Of a stretch of 64,000 nt of DNA, positions 24,651 through 32,477 are shown one piece after another. Made by a program: the position numbers and the translations under genes. Below the pieces are notes generated by a model that saw only the letters and a list, made by a program, of their open reading frames with translations, made no database searches and was not told the DNA's origin. The stretch is from an uncultured bacterium. GTDB lineage: Bacteria; Bacillota; Clostridia; Oscillospirales; Acutalibacteraceae. How positions within the stretch are numbered: position 1 is the first letter of the stretch; the number at the start of each line of letters is the position of its first letter. The stretch covers positions 1-64,000 of the forward strand of contig CAJMOH010000009.1 in the NCBI GenBank assembly GCA_905215055.1, in the 5' to 3' direction.

Positions 24651-26039
24651 TTACAGTTTCAGCTTTGTCCAGCTGCCCTTGTGGAACCGAATAAAGCTCA
24701 TGACAAACCGCACCGCCTGGTCGCCAAAGGTGCCCATCCAAGCGCCAATCAAGCCCAGCCCCAGAGGATAGCAGAGCAGCCAGCTGAGAGCAGGACGGAT
24801 AAAGGTCACGCTGATCAGGGAAACCATGGCGGTAAAGCGAGTGTCACCCGCGCCCCGCAGGCAGCCAAACTGCACCACCTGCAAAATCTGGAAAAACAGC
24901 ATAACGCTGAGAATGTTCAAGATAACCACGCCATAATCCAAAATGGCCGTTTCGTTGCTGTACAGCTGGAAGATCTGCCGCCCAAAGAGGACATACACCG
25001 TGGCCACCACCACAGCGCAGATCAAGCCCACCTTTTGGCACACGTTGCCATAGATCTTCGCCATATCGGGGCGCTTTCTGCCCAGGCTTTGGCCGATCAG
25101 CGTTACCGCCGCCACAGACAGGCCGTCTCCAAAGGAGAAGGAGAGGCTCATCATATTCATGCCAATCTGGTGGGCGGCCAGCTCCGTGGTACCCAGCCGG
25201 GCCACGATCATGGAAAACAGCAAAAAGCCAATCCGCAGGCAAACCTGCTCCACAAAGGAACTGCTCCACACATTGATGATAGAGCGGATATTGAACTTGT
25301 CCGCAATCCAGCCCTTGACGGCCCGCAGATAGATAAAGCCATCCTTGTGAAGCACCGAGGCGATGCTCATAAAGCAGGCGCACACCGTGCCGATCACCGT
25401 GGCGATCGCCGCGCCCCGCACGCCCAGGGCGGGAAACCCGAAATGACCGCCGATCAGCAGGTAGTTAAAGACAATGTTCACCACGTTGGACACCAGGTTG
25501 GTGGTCATGGCGATGCGGGTGTTGCCCGCCCCCCGCTGGGCGGCGTTGAGCACCAGAGAAATGGTGGAAAAGCCAATGCCCCCCATGATGATCTGCAAAT
25601 ATTCCACAGCGTACTCGTGGGTGTCTGGCTGAGAGCCAACCAGGGTCACAATGGGGTCGGCAAACACCACAAAGACCACGCTAATGATGGCGGTGAGCAG
25701 AATCGTCACCCACAGAGCCATACGCAGCACCCGGTTGGCGCCCTCCCGGTCGTCCTCGCCCTTGCGGCGGGCCACCACCGCGGAAACAGCCACGTTCATG
25801 GAAAGGAACAGGGCCAGACCCAAAAATTTTGGCTGCTGGGTCAGGCCCACAGCGGCAATGGCATAGGAACCCAGAGAGCTGACCATGATGGTGTCCATCA
25901 TGCCGGCCAGGCAGACAAAAAAGGATTCCAAGACCGAGGGCCAGGCAATAGTTAAGGTGGTTTTGATAATTTCGCTTTCTGGGGGAAGATCTCCCAGCTC
26001 CATACCCTTACAGATCCTTGCGGGGTTGATAAAGTGCAA
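24651..26039 (-). CDS. MATE-family efflux transporter
   Basis: A 462-residue, 12-segment exporter of the MATE/NorM type that moves cationic drugs or metabolites out with Na+ or H+ coupling. Conserved features: WPSVLESFFVCLAGMMDTIM in segment 1, LNAAQRGAGNT and GCLRGAGDTRF, the two repeat-end motifs. The likely start is TTG 26039, with GAGGAG nine bases before. A perfect dyad overlaps the transcription start. Confidence 0.88.
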   Translation of the reverse strand: MHFINPARICKGMELGDLPPESEIIKTTLTIAWPSVLESFFVCLAGMMDTIMVSSLGSYAIAAVGLTQQPKFLGLALFLSMNVAVSAVVARRKGEDDREGANRVLRMALWVTILLTAIISVVFVVFADPIVTLVGSQPDTHEYAVEYLQIIMGGIGFSTISLVLNAAQRGAGNTRIAMTTNLVSNVVNIVFNYLLIGGHFGFPALGVRGAAIATVIGTVCACFMSIASVLHKDGFIYLRAVKGWIADKFNIRSIINVWSSSFVEQVCLRIGFLLFSMIVARLGTTELAAHQIGMNMMSLSFSFGDGLSVAAVTLIGQSLGRKRPDMAKIYGNVCQKVGLICAVVVATVYVLFGRQIFQLYSNETAILDYGVVILNILSVMLFFQILQVVQFGCLRGAGDTRFTAMVSLISVTFIRPALSWLLCYPLGLGLIGAWMGTFGDQAVRFVMSFIRFHKGSWTKLKL

Positions 26040-26058
26040 TGCTTTCCACTCCTCTAAA

Positions 26059-26080
26059 AATAGTTGAAACCGCAACTATT
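26059..26080. promoter_or_regulatory. Operator-like dyad upstream of the MATE gene
   Basis: A perfect 8-bp inverted repeat AATAGTTG-N6-CAACTATT overlaps the -10 box and predicted transcription start. A repressor bound there would block the exporter until an inducer is present. No regulator gene is adjacent. Confidence 0.5.
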
Positions 26081-26106
26081 GTATCATGTCCTGGAAGCCT
26101 TTGCAA
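26078..26106 (-). promoter_or_regulatory. Sigma-A promoter of the MATE gene
   Basis: Minus-strand TTGCAA, 17-base spacer, TACAAT. Confidence 0.65.
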
Positions 26107-26135
26107 GTAGCCGCCACTATCTTGCTTGAAAAAAA

Positions 26136-26173
26136 GGCAAAAAAGAAGGCTCCGGCACAAAACCGAAGCCTTC
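26136..26173 (-). terminator. Terminator of the hrcA-grpE-dnaK-dnaJ operon
   Basis: Stem GAAGGCTTCGG / CCGGAGCCTTC (one mismatch) with a T-run on the minus strand, 8 bases after the dnaJ stop. Confidence 0.85.
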
Positions 26174-26180
26174 CTCTCTA

Positions 26181-27323
26181 TTACTCTCCAAAGAGATCCT
26201 TCAGCTTGCCAAAGAAGCTTTTGCGCTTTTGATAGTTCTTCTCATCGCTGGCCTTATCCAGCTCGGTAAGAAGCTCTCGTTGGCGCTTGGAAAGGTTCTT
26301 TGGCACCTCTACCGTGACTTGAACATACTGATCGCCCCGGCTGCGGGATCCCAGGCCCTGAATGCCCTTGCCCTTTAAGCGGAACACATCGCCGGGCTGG
26401 GTGCCCTCGTGAACGTGATAGCTGACCTTGCCGTCCAGGGTAGGCACCTCCACATCGGCGCCCAGAGCCGCCTGCGTAAAGGTGATGGGCATTTCGCACC
26501 AGACGTCGTTGCCACGGCGCTCGAACAGCGGATGAGGCCGCACGGAAACATACACATGAAGGTCTCCCGCCGGGCCGCCGTTGACGCCGGCGTTGCCCTT
26601 GCCGCCCACATTGAGGATCTGCTCGTCGTCAATGCCGGCAGGCACCGTAATCTCCAGGCTTTTGTGGCGGCGGACACGGCCCTTGCCGTCGCAGGTCTTG
26701 CAGGGAGTCTCCACGATTTTGCCTGTGCCGCCGCAGCGGTCGCAGGTCTGGGTGGACTGCACCACGCCAAAGGGGGTGCGCTGGCTGATCCGCACCTGAC
26801 CGGTGCCGTGACAGCGGTCACAGGTTTTGGGAGACGTGCCGGCCGCCGCGCCGGTACCGTGACAATCCGAACAGGTTTCAATCTGGGCATAGGTGACTGT
26901 CTTTTTGCAGCCCTTGGCAGCCTCCTCAAAGGAGATGGCAATATTGGCCTGCACGTCGCTGCCGCGCCGGGGGGCATTGGGGTTGGCCCGCCGGGCGCCG
27001 CCGCCAAAGCCGCCGAAAAAGCTGTCGAAAATATCCGTGAAGTCGAAGCCGCCCTGGAAGGGGTTTCCGCCTCCAGCGCCGCCGCCAAAGTTGGGGTCCA
27101 CTCCCGCGTGGCCAAACTGGTCGTACCGCGCCCGTTTGTCCTTGTCAGAAAGCACCTCGTAGGCCTCGTTGACCTCCTTGAACTTTGCCTCGGCATCCTT
27201 GTTCCCGGGGTTTAAGTCCGGGTGATATTTTTTTGCCAGCTGCCGGTAGGCCTTTTTAATTTCGTCCTCACTGGCGCCTTTGGCCACGCCCAGCACCTCG
27301 TAATAATCCCGTTTATCCGCCAA
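26181..27323 (-). CDS. dnaJ: Chaperone protein DnaJ
   Basis: A 380-residue type I Hsp40 co-chaperone that delivers unfolded protein to DnaK and stimulates its ATPase. The J domain has the HPD motif at about residues 34-36; a Gly/Phe-rich stretch (about 75-115) follows, then four CxxCxGxG zinc repeats (about 152-216) and the C-terminal substrate domains. The only workable start is TTG 27323 after GGAGTG; the nearby ATG is out of frame. Last gene of the heat-shock operon. Confidence 0.97.
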   Translation of the reverse strand: MADKRDYYEVLGVAKGASEDEIKKAYRQLAKKYHPDLNPGNKDAEAKFKEVNEAYEVLSDKDKRARYDQFGHAGVDPNFGGGAGGGNPFQGGFDFTDIFDSFFGGFGGGARRANPNAPRRGSDVQANIAISFEEAAKGCKKTVTYAQIETCSDCHGTGAAAGTSPKTCDRCHGTGQVRISQRTPFGVVQSTQTCDRCGGTGKIVETPCKTCDGKGRVRRHKSLEITVPAGIDDEQILNVGGKGNAGVNGGPAGDLHVYVSVRPHPLFERRGNDVWCEMPITFTQAALGADVEVPTLDGKVSYHVHEGTQPGDVFRLKGKGIQGLGSRSRGDQYVQVTVEVPKNLSKRQRELLTELDKASDEKNYQKRKSFFGKLKDLFGE

Positions 27324-27455
27324 AATCCATCACTCCCAAGCGGCAAGGCGCGCCGCTGTTCTCAAACTAAACTTTTTTCCGATACACCCAAAGACGCGAG
27401 GACGGTCCTCCGCCCCCGCATCCTTGCACGGTTACGCTTTGGGATTTCCCAAAGA

Positions 27456-29309
27456 TCAGTCCACTTCCTTGTAGTCGGCGTCGTACACATTGCCGTCGCC
27501 GCCGTTATTGCCGCCGTTGTCGCCGGGATTGCCGCCCTGATAGGGAGGCTGCTGCCCGGGCTGACCGCCCTGGGGAGCCTGCTGCTGGTACAGCTTCTCG
27601 CTGGCGGCGTAGACGGCCTTCTGCAAATCGTCCATGCCGGACTTGATCTGATCCACAGTGCCGTTCTTCAGGGTCTCCCGCAGAGCGGCCACCTTGGTAT
27701 TGATCTCGTTCTTGTCGGAATCCTGCATCTTGTCGCCGCTGTCGGAGACCAGCTTCTCCGCGGTGTAGCACAGGTTTTCGGCGTTGTTCTTGGTATCCAC
27801 CTCTTCCCGGCGCTTCTTGTCCTCCTCGGCGAAGTGCTCGGCGTCCTTCACGGCCCGGTCAATGTCCTCCTTGCTCATGTTGGAGCTGGAGGTGATGGTG
27901 ATGTGCTGCTCCTTGCCGGTGCCCAGGTCCTTGGCGGACACGTTCACAATGCCGTTGGCGTCGATATCGAAGGTGACCTCGATCTGAGGAATACCCCGGG
28001 GAGCGGGAGCGATGCCGTCCAGCTTGAACAGGCCCAGCTGCTTGTTGTCCCGGGCAAATTCACGCTCGCCCTGAAGGACATTCACCTCTACCTGGGTCTG
28101 GCCGTCGGCGGCGGTGGAGAAAATCTGGCTCTTCTTGGTGGGGATGGTGGTGTTGCGGTCGATAATCTTGGTCATCACGCCGCCCATGGTCTCCACGCCC
28201 AGGGACAGGGGGGTGACATCCAGCAGCAGCAGGCCCTGGACCTCGCCGCCCAGCACGCCGGCTTGGATGGAGGCGCCGATGGCCACGCACTCGTCGGGGT
28301 TAATACCCTTGAAGGGATCCTTGCCAATGAAATTCTTCACAGCGTCTTGCACGGCGGGAATACGGCTGGAACCGCCCACCAGAAGCACCTTGCTGATGTC
28401 GCCAATGGACAGGCCGGAGTCGCTCAAAGCCTGGCGCACAGGACCCATGGTCTTTTCCACCAGGTCCGCGGTCAGCTCGTTGAACTTGGCCCGGGAGAGG
28501 GTCATGTCCAAATGCTTGGGGCCGGTGGCGTCGGCGGTGATGAAGGGCAGGTTGATGGCGGCGCTGGTCACGCCGGACAACTCGATCTTAGCCTTCTCAG
28601 CAGCTTCCTTGATGCGCTGCATGGCCATCTTGTCGTTGGACAGGTCAATGCCGGTCTCCGCCTTGAAGCTGTTCAGAATCCAGTCCATAATGCGCTGGTC
28701 GAAGTCGTCGCCGCCCAGACGGTTGTTGCCGGCGGTAGCCAGCACTTCCTGCACGCCGTCGCCCATCTCGATGATGGACACGTCGAAGGTGCCGCCGCCC
28801 AGGTCGTAGACCATAACCTTCTGGTCGTTATCCTTATCCACGCCGTAGGACAGAGCCGCGGCGGTGGGCTCGTTGATAATCCGTTTTACATCCAGGCCGG
28901 CGATCTTGCCGGCGTCCTTGGTGGCCTGGCGCTGAGCGTCGGTGAAGTAAGCGGGCACGGTGATGACCGCGCTGGTGACAGGCTCGCCCAGGTAAGCCTC
29001 GGCGTCCGCCTTCAGCTTCTGGAGGATCATAGCGGAAATCTCCTGGGGGGTATAGCTCTTGCCGTCGATGGTCACCTTGTAGTTGGTACCCATTTCCCGC
29101 TTGATGGAGGACACGGTGCGCTCCGGGTTGGTGATGGCCTGGCGCTTTGCCACCTGGCCCACCATGCGCTCGCCGGTCTTGGAGAAGGCCACCACCGAGG
29201 GAGTGGTGCGGGCTCCTTCCGCGTTGGGGATAACGACGGGCTCGCCGCCTTCGATAACAGCCACACAGGAGTTTGTTGTACCCAAGTCAATGCCGATTGT
29301 CTTTGCCAT
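27456..29309 (-). CDS. dnaK: Chaperone protein DnaK (Hsp70)
   Basis: A 617-residue Hsp70. The ATPase domain begins GIDLGTTNSCVAV and contains DLGGGTFDVSI and VGGSSRIPAVQ; the substrate domain follows after the linker VLLLDVTPLS-type segment, and the tail is Gly/Gln/Asn-rich. It lies between grpE and dnaJ, with a 132-base gap before dnaJ. Expression is expected to be under HrcA control from the CIRCE promoter upstream of hrcA. Confidence 0.98.
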   Translation of the reverse strand: MAKTIGIDLGTTNSCVAVIEGGEPVVIPNAEGARTTPSVVAFSKTGERMVGQVAKRQAITNPERTVSSIKREMGTNYKVTIDGKSYTPQEISAMILQKLKADAEAYLGEPVTSAVITVPAYFTDAQRQATKDAGKIAGLDVKRIINEPTAAALSYGVDKDNDQKVMVYDLGGGTFDVSIIEMGDGVQEVLATAGNNRLGGDDFDQRIMDWILNSFKAETGIDLSNDKMAMQRIKEAAEKAKIELSGVTSAAINLPFITADATGPKHLDMTLSRAKFNELTADLVEKTMGPVRQALSDSGLSIGDISKVLLVGGSSRIPAVQDAVKNFIGKDPFKGINPDECVAIGASIQAGVLGGEVQGLLLLDVTPLSLGVETMGGVMTKIIDRNTTIPTKKSQIFSTAADGQTQVEVNVLQGEREFARDNKQLGLFKLDGIAPAPRGIPQIEVTFDIDANGIVNVSAKDLGTGKEQHITITSSSNMSKEDIDRAVKDAEHFAEEDKKRREEVDTKNNAENLCYTAEKLVSDSGDKMQDSDKNEINTKVAALRETLKNGTVDQIKSGMDDLQKAVYAASEKLYQQQAPQGGQPGQQPPYQGGNPGDNGGNNGGDGNVYDADYKEVD

Positions 29310-29388
29310 AATAAACTACCTTCCTTTGATGAAAAATATCGTGTCAGTTCTCACTCTATGTCAACAGATGCTCTTTTGGTCCACTTTG

Positions 29389-29937
29389 CTAATTGGCCAC
29401 CTGAACCATGGCGTGGCGAACCACCCGGTCCCCCAGCTTGTAGCCCTTCTGGTACACAGCGGCGATAACGTTCTCACCCAGACTTTCATCCTCAATGTGA
29501 GCCACCGCGTTGTGCAGGTTGGGATCAAAGGTCTCTCCCACCTGGCCCATCTCTTCCAGACCCAGCTTTTCAAAGCAGGCCTTGATCTGGTTCTCAATCA
29601 TCTCAACGCCCTTTTTCATGTCCTCGGCAGAGGCGTTTTCCTGGCTCAAGGCCCGCTCGATGTTGTCGGCAATGGGCAGAATCGCCTGAACCGTGTCGCT
29701 TACCGCGTTGTTGTAGATGGCGTTTTTCTCGTTTTGGCTGCGCTTGCGGAAGTTGTCGTACTCCGCCAGCACCCGCAGATGCTGCTGCTTATGCTCCTCA
29801 AATTCCTTTTGGAGCTTTTCCAGCTCCGTCTCCTGAGGGGCGGCCTCCTGTTTGGCCTCCTCCGGCTGAGCGGCCTCCGGCGGCTGCTCCTGGGTTTCCG
29901 GCTTTTGCTCCGGTTCTCTTTTCTTGTCCTTAGCCAT
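29389..29937 (-). CDS. grpE: Nucleotide exchange factor GrpE
   Basis: A 182-residue protein that releases ADP from DnaK. The first 40 residues are charged and Pro/Glu/Gln-rich; a long coiled coil follows (about 38-105), then the beta domain with the family signature GYKLGDRVVRHAMVQVA at the C-terminus. It lies between hrcA and dnaK. Confidence 0.96.
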   Translation of the reverse strand: MAKDKKREPEQKPETQEQPPEAAQPEEAKQEAAPQETELEKLQKEFEEHKQQHLRVLAEYDNFRKRSQNEKNAIYNNAVSDTVQAILPIADNIERALSQENASAEDMKKGVEMIENQIKACFEKLGLEEMGQVGETFDPNLHNAVAHIEDESLGENVIAAVYQKGYKLGDRVVRHAMVQVAN

Positions 29938-29993
29938 TTTCCCGGCTCCCTTCTATCACTCTATCCGCCGCGGGGTTTCCCCCGCTGTGTTTG

Positions 29994-31019
29994 TCATTCC
30001 TCGCCCATCAGCACGGTGAGCTGCTGGCTTACCTGGGCTGTCACATAGCTTAAAATCGCCGCCACCCGGGGATAGTCCATCCGCACAGGCCCCAGCACCG
30101 CCAGCGCTCCGGCGTCCTGCCCCTCCACCTGATAGCGGGACACGCCCACAGCGGTTCTGTCCAGCTCTGGCCGGTTCATTTCCCGGCCAATAAGGAAGGT
30201 CACCTGTCCCGGCTTCTGCCGCAGCAGGTTAGCCACATCCTCCCGGCGCTCCAGAAAATCCATCACCCGCCGGGCGCCGCCGTGCTCCAGCTCCGGGTAA
30301 AACAGCAGGTTCATCTGCCCGCTGAGCAGGACCTCGGTACCCATGGTATCCCGGGCCACCTCCAGCAGCGCCCGCAGGGGAGCGCCCACCAGGACGTACA
30401 TTTCGCCCAGAGACACGCCCACGCCCTGCAAAAAGGCGGGGGTGATGTCCGAGACGTTCTTTCCGGCCACCTTGCTGTTAAACACCCGGAAGAACACCCG
30501 AAGGATGTCGTTTGTCAAGTCAAAGTCACAGTGAAACACCCGGTTTTTCATGGTACCTGCCGAACTCATCAGGATCAGCATGGCAGTGCGGCGGCTGGTC
30601 TGCACAAACTGCACAGCCCGAATCTGCGCCGCGTCCCCGCTGGGGGTGGTGGCCACCGCCGCGCACCGGGTCACCCCAGACAAAAGCCGGGAAGCCCTGG
30701 CAAGCAGCCGCTCCGGATCGTAAGATCCGGAAAGCAGCATGGAATCAAAGGCGCGGCGCTCCTCCTCGGAGAGATTGGGAACCTGCATCAAACGGTCCAC
30801 ATACTCCCGATACCCTCTCTGGGAAGGCACCCGGCCGGCAGAGGTGTGGGGCTGTTCCAAAAGGCCCAGCTCGATCAGATCGGCCATTTCGTTACGCACC
30901 GTGGCTGAGGAAACGCCTACCTCCTCCGCCACAGCCTTGCTCCCCACAGGCTCGCCGCTTTTCACATATCCGGCGACCACGGAGGAAAGGATGCGCTCTT
31001 TTCGCGGTGTCAGCTCCAA
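29994..31019 (-). CDS. hrcA: Heat-inducible transcription repressor HrcA
   Basis: A 341-residue repressor that binds CIRCE and is kept folded by GroEL. The N-terminal winged helix has EPVGSKAVAEEVGVSSATVR (about 21-40), the HrcA dimerisation domain follows, and the C-terminus holds VLGPVRMDYPRV. The start is TTG 31019, preceded by GGAGGTGA. It is the first gene of the operon and autoregulated through the CIRCE element 25 bases upstream of the gene. Confidence 0.97.
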   Translation of the reverse strand: MELTPRKERILSSVVAGYVKSGEPVGSKAVAEEVGVSSATVRNEMADLIELGLLEQPHTSAGRVPSQRGYREYVDRLMQVPNLSEEERRAFDSMLLSGSYDPERLLARASRLLSGVTRCAAVATTPSGDAAQIRAVQFVQTSRRTAMLILMSSAGTMKNRVFHCDFDLTNDILRVFFRVFNSKVAGKNVSDITPAFLQGVGVSLGEMYVLVGAPLRALLEVARDTMGTEVLLSGQMNLLFYPELEHGGARRVMDFLERREDVANLLRQKPGQVTFLIGREMNRPELDRTAVGVSRYQVEGQDAGALAVLGPVRMDYPRVAAILSYVTAQVSQQLTVLMGEE

Positions 31020-31044
31020 ACCTTTTCACCTCCGTTTGGATGTT

Positions 31045-31071
31045 TTAGCACTCTTCTTATTCGAGTGCTAA
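31045..31071. promoter_or_regulatory. CIRCE operator
   Basis: Perfect TTAGCACTC-N9-GAGTGCTAA inverted repeat, the HrcA-binding site, located between the promoter and hrcA. Confidence 0.97.
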
Positions 31072-31082
31072 TCCATGCTTAT

Positions 31083-31111
31083 AATGTACCACTTAGGTCA
31101 GAAAAAGTCAA
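31083..31111 (-). promoter_or_regulatory. Sigma-A promoter of the heat-shock operon
   Basis: Minus-strand TTGACT, 17-base spacer, TACATT, immediately upstream of CIRCE. Confidence 0.75.
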
Positions 31112-31160
31112 GGTACTTTTTTGTAAATAGTTTATGAATAGGGAAAACAAATTTCTTCAC

Positions 31161-31195
31161 AAAAAAAGACTGCCGTGAAAGCGCGGCAGCCTTTT
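31161..31195 (-). terminator. Terminator after the pentapeptide-repeat gene
   Basis: Stem CTGCCG / CGGCAG extended by A-T pairs, followed by seven T on the minus strand. Confidence 0.8.
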
Positions 31196-31203
31196 CCTTA
31201 CTT

Positions 31204-31791
31204 CTATTCCTCCAGCACAATTCCCAGCGCGGAAAGCAGATTCACCGCTTCCGGCAGGGAAAAACGGGCGCCCTTCACCCGGTTGCCCTCCAAGGAAAAC
31301 AGGTAGTCGGCGGCATCCCGGAAATCGGCGCCGGACATGTTGTTCTGGGCAAAGGAGACGCCTCCCAGCCTGCAGCCCCGAAAGCTGGCTTCCTCCAGAT
31401 TGCATCCGTCAAAAAAACTGCCGGACAGGTCCGCGCCTGAAAAGTCGAACCCCTTCAAATCCAGGCCAAAAAACACACAGTGCCGCAGCGAGCAGCCAGT
31501 CAGCGCGTCAAAGGGCAAAAAACCCATTTCCCGCTTGCGCTCATCCACCAAGGCGGACCAATCCACCCCGGAAAGGTCGCAGTGGTCAAAACCGCAGGAA
31601 AGCAGCTGAGTCCCCTTGAACACTGGGGCGGTAATCCGGCAGCGCTGAAACTGGCAGCCGGAAAACTGACAGTTTCGGACGGTCTGCTCCGTCAGACGGC
31701 AATCGGTAAACAGGCAATCCTCAAAGTAGCAGCCGGAAAGCTCCTCTGCCCGCTCCACCTTGGAAAAGACTTCGCCGCAATATTCCCTCAT
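31204..31791 (-). CDS. Pentapeptide-repeat protein (Qnr/McbG-like)
   Basis: A 195-residue protein built of A(D/N)LXX-type pentapeptide repeats: CYFEDCLFTDCRL, CQFSGCQFQRC, GFDFSGADLSGSFFDGC, ASFRGCRLGGVSF. It should fold as a right-handed square beta-helix, the shape that mimics DNA in Qnr and McbG, which protect gyrase. The loop DERKREMGFLPFDAL (about 83-97) interrupts the helix as in Qnr. Gyrase protection is possible but not shown. It follows the VOC gene by 12 bases and is probably co-transcribed with it. Confidence 0.82.
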   Translation of the reverse strand: MREYCGEVFSKVERAEELSGCYFEDCLFTDCRLTEQTVRNCQFSGCQFQRCRITAPVFKGTQLLSCGFDHCDLSGVDWSALVDERKREMGFLPFDALTGCSLRHCVFFGLDLKGFDFSGADLSGSFFDGCNLEEASFRGCRLGGVSFAQNNMSGADFRDAADYLFSLEGNRVKGARFSLPEAVNLLSALGIVLEE

Positions 31792-31803
31792 AGCAGCCTC
31801 CCG

Positions 31804-32271
31804 TTACAGGTCAAAGTCGCCGTTTTCCAGCAGCTCCACAACACAGTGGAGCGTACTAGAGGCATCCAGATACGCATAATGCCCGCCATTCCACCGGCCC
31901 CTTTGGAGGAGCTTCATGCCCAGGCTTTCTCCCAGGCGAATGGTTTCCTCCATATTTTCAATTTGAAAGGCGATGTGATGGATTCCCTCGCCCTTCTCAT
32001 CCAGAGCCTGCCGCCACACGCTTGGTTCTTTATCCGGCTCGATCAGCTCCACCTGCAAGTCATTATAATAGAAAAAGGCCTGCCTGCATCTGGCCCGGGT
32101 GGGTCTTCCCAGATACAGGGTGCGAGCTTCTTCATATTCGCCGGTTTGGCAAATGGCAGGTACATCAACGCCTAAAAACGCCGCGTAAGCCTGGACGCTC
32201 TTTTCCATGTTGTGGACCAGAATTCCCACTTGGACGCATTTGCTGGTCCCGAATACAGGTTTTTCCTTCAT
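31804..32271 (-). CDS. VOC-superfamily (glyoxalase-like) protein
   Basis: A 155-residue vicinal-oxygen-chelate protein with two beta-alpha-beta-beta-beta modules. Metal-ligand candidates are in KCVQVGILV, LQVELIEP, GIHHIAFQIEN and VVELLE, the same layout as methylmalonyl-CoA epimerase and glyoxalase I. The substrate is not evident. I prefer ATG 32271, nine bases after GGAG, to the TTG one codon upstream. Confidence 0.75.
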   Translation of the reverse strand: MKEKPVFGTSKCVQVGILVHNMEKSVQAYAAFLGVDVPAICQTGEYEEARTLYLGRPTRARCRQAFFYYNDLQVELIEPDKEPSVWRQALDEKGEGIHHIAFQIENMEETIRLGESLGMKLLQRGRWNGGHYAYLDASSTLHCVVELLENGDFDL

Positions 32272-32295
32272 CAACGGTCACTCCTTCCAAAAGTG

Positions 32296-32323
32296 ATTAT
32301 ACCATCCTTTGGCAAAAGCGCAA
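32296..32323 (-). promoter_or_regulatory. Promoter of the VOC/pentapeptide operon
   Basis: Minus-strand TTGCGC, 16-base spacer, perfect TATAAT, about 25 bases before the VOC start. Confidence 0.55.
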
Positions 32324-32477
32324 CCGTGTTTCGCCTCTTGTGGAGAAAGGAATGGTCAAGAAGAAAACAAGCCCCCTCCACAAAAGCGGCGGGCGCTTGC
32401 CTTCATACAATTATTTATTGGGAGCTGCTGGTTAGAATCGAAGTGGCAATCAGTGATTGTTGGCAAGGAAGAAAACG

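Noticed and set aside
23694..25955. Long open frame of 753 codons on the plus strand
   Set aside because: It is antisense to glycerate kinase and the MATE gene, with low-complexity His/Gln/Gly-rich content typical of frames opposite GC-rich genes.
27222..29468. Long open frame of 748 codons opposite dnaK
   Set aside because: It is the reverse frame of dnaK/dnaJ; dnaK identity is beyond doubt and the antisense frame has no known domain.
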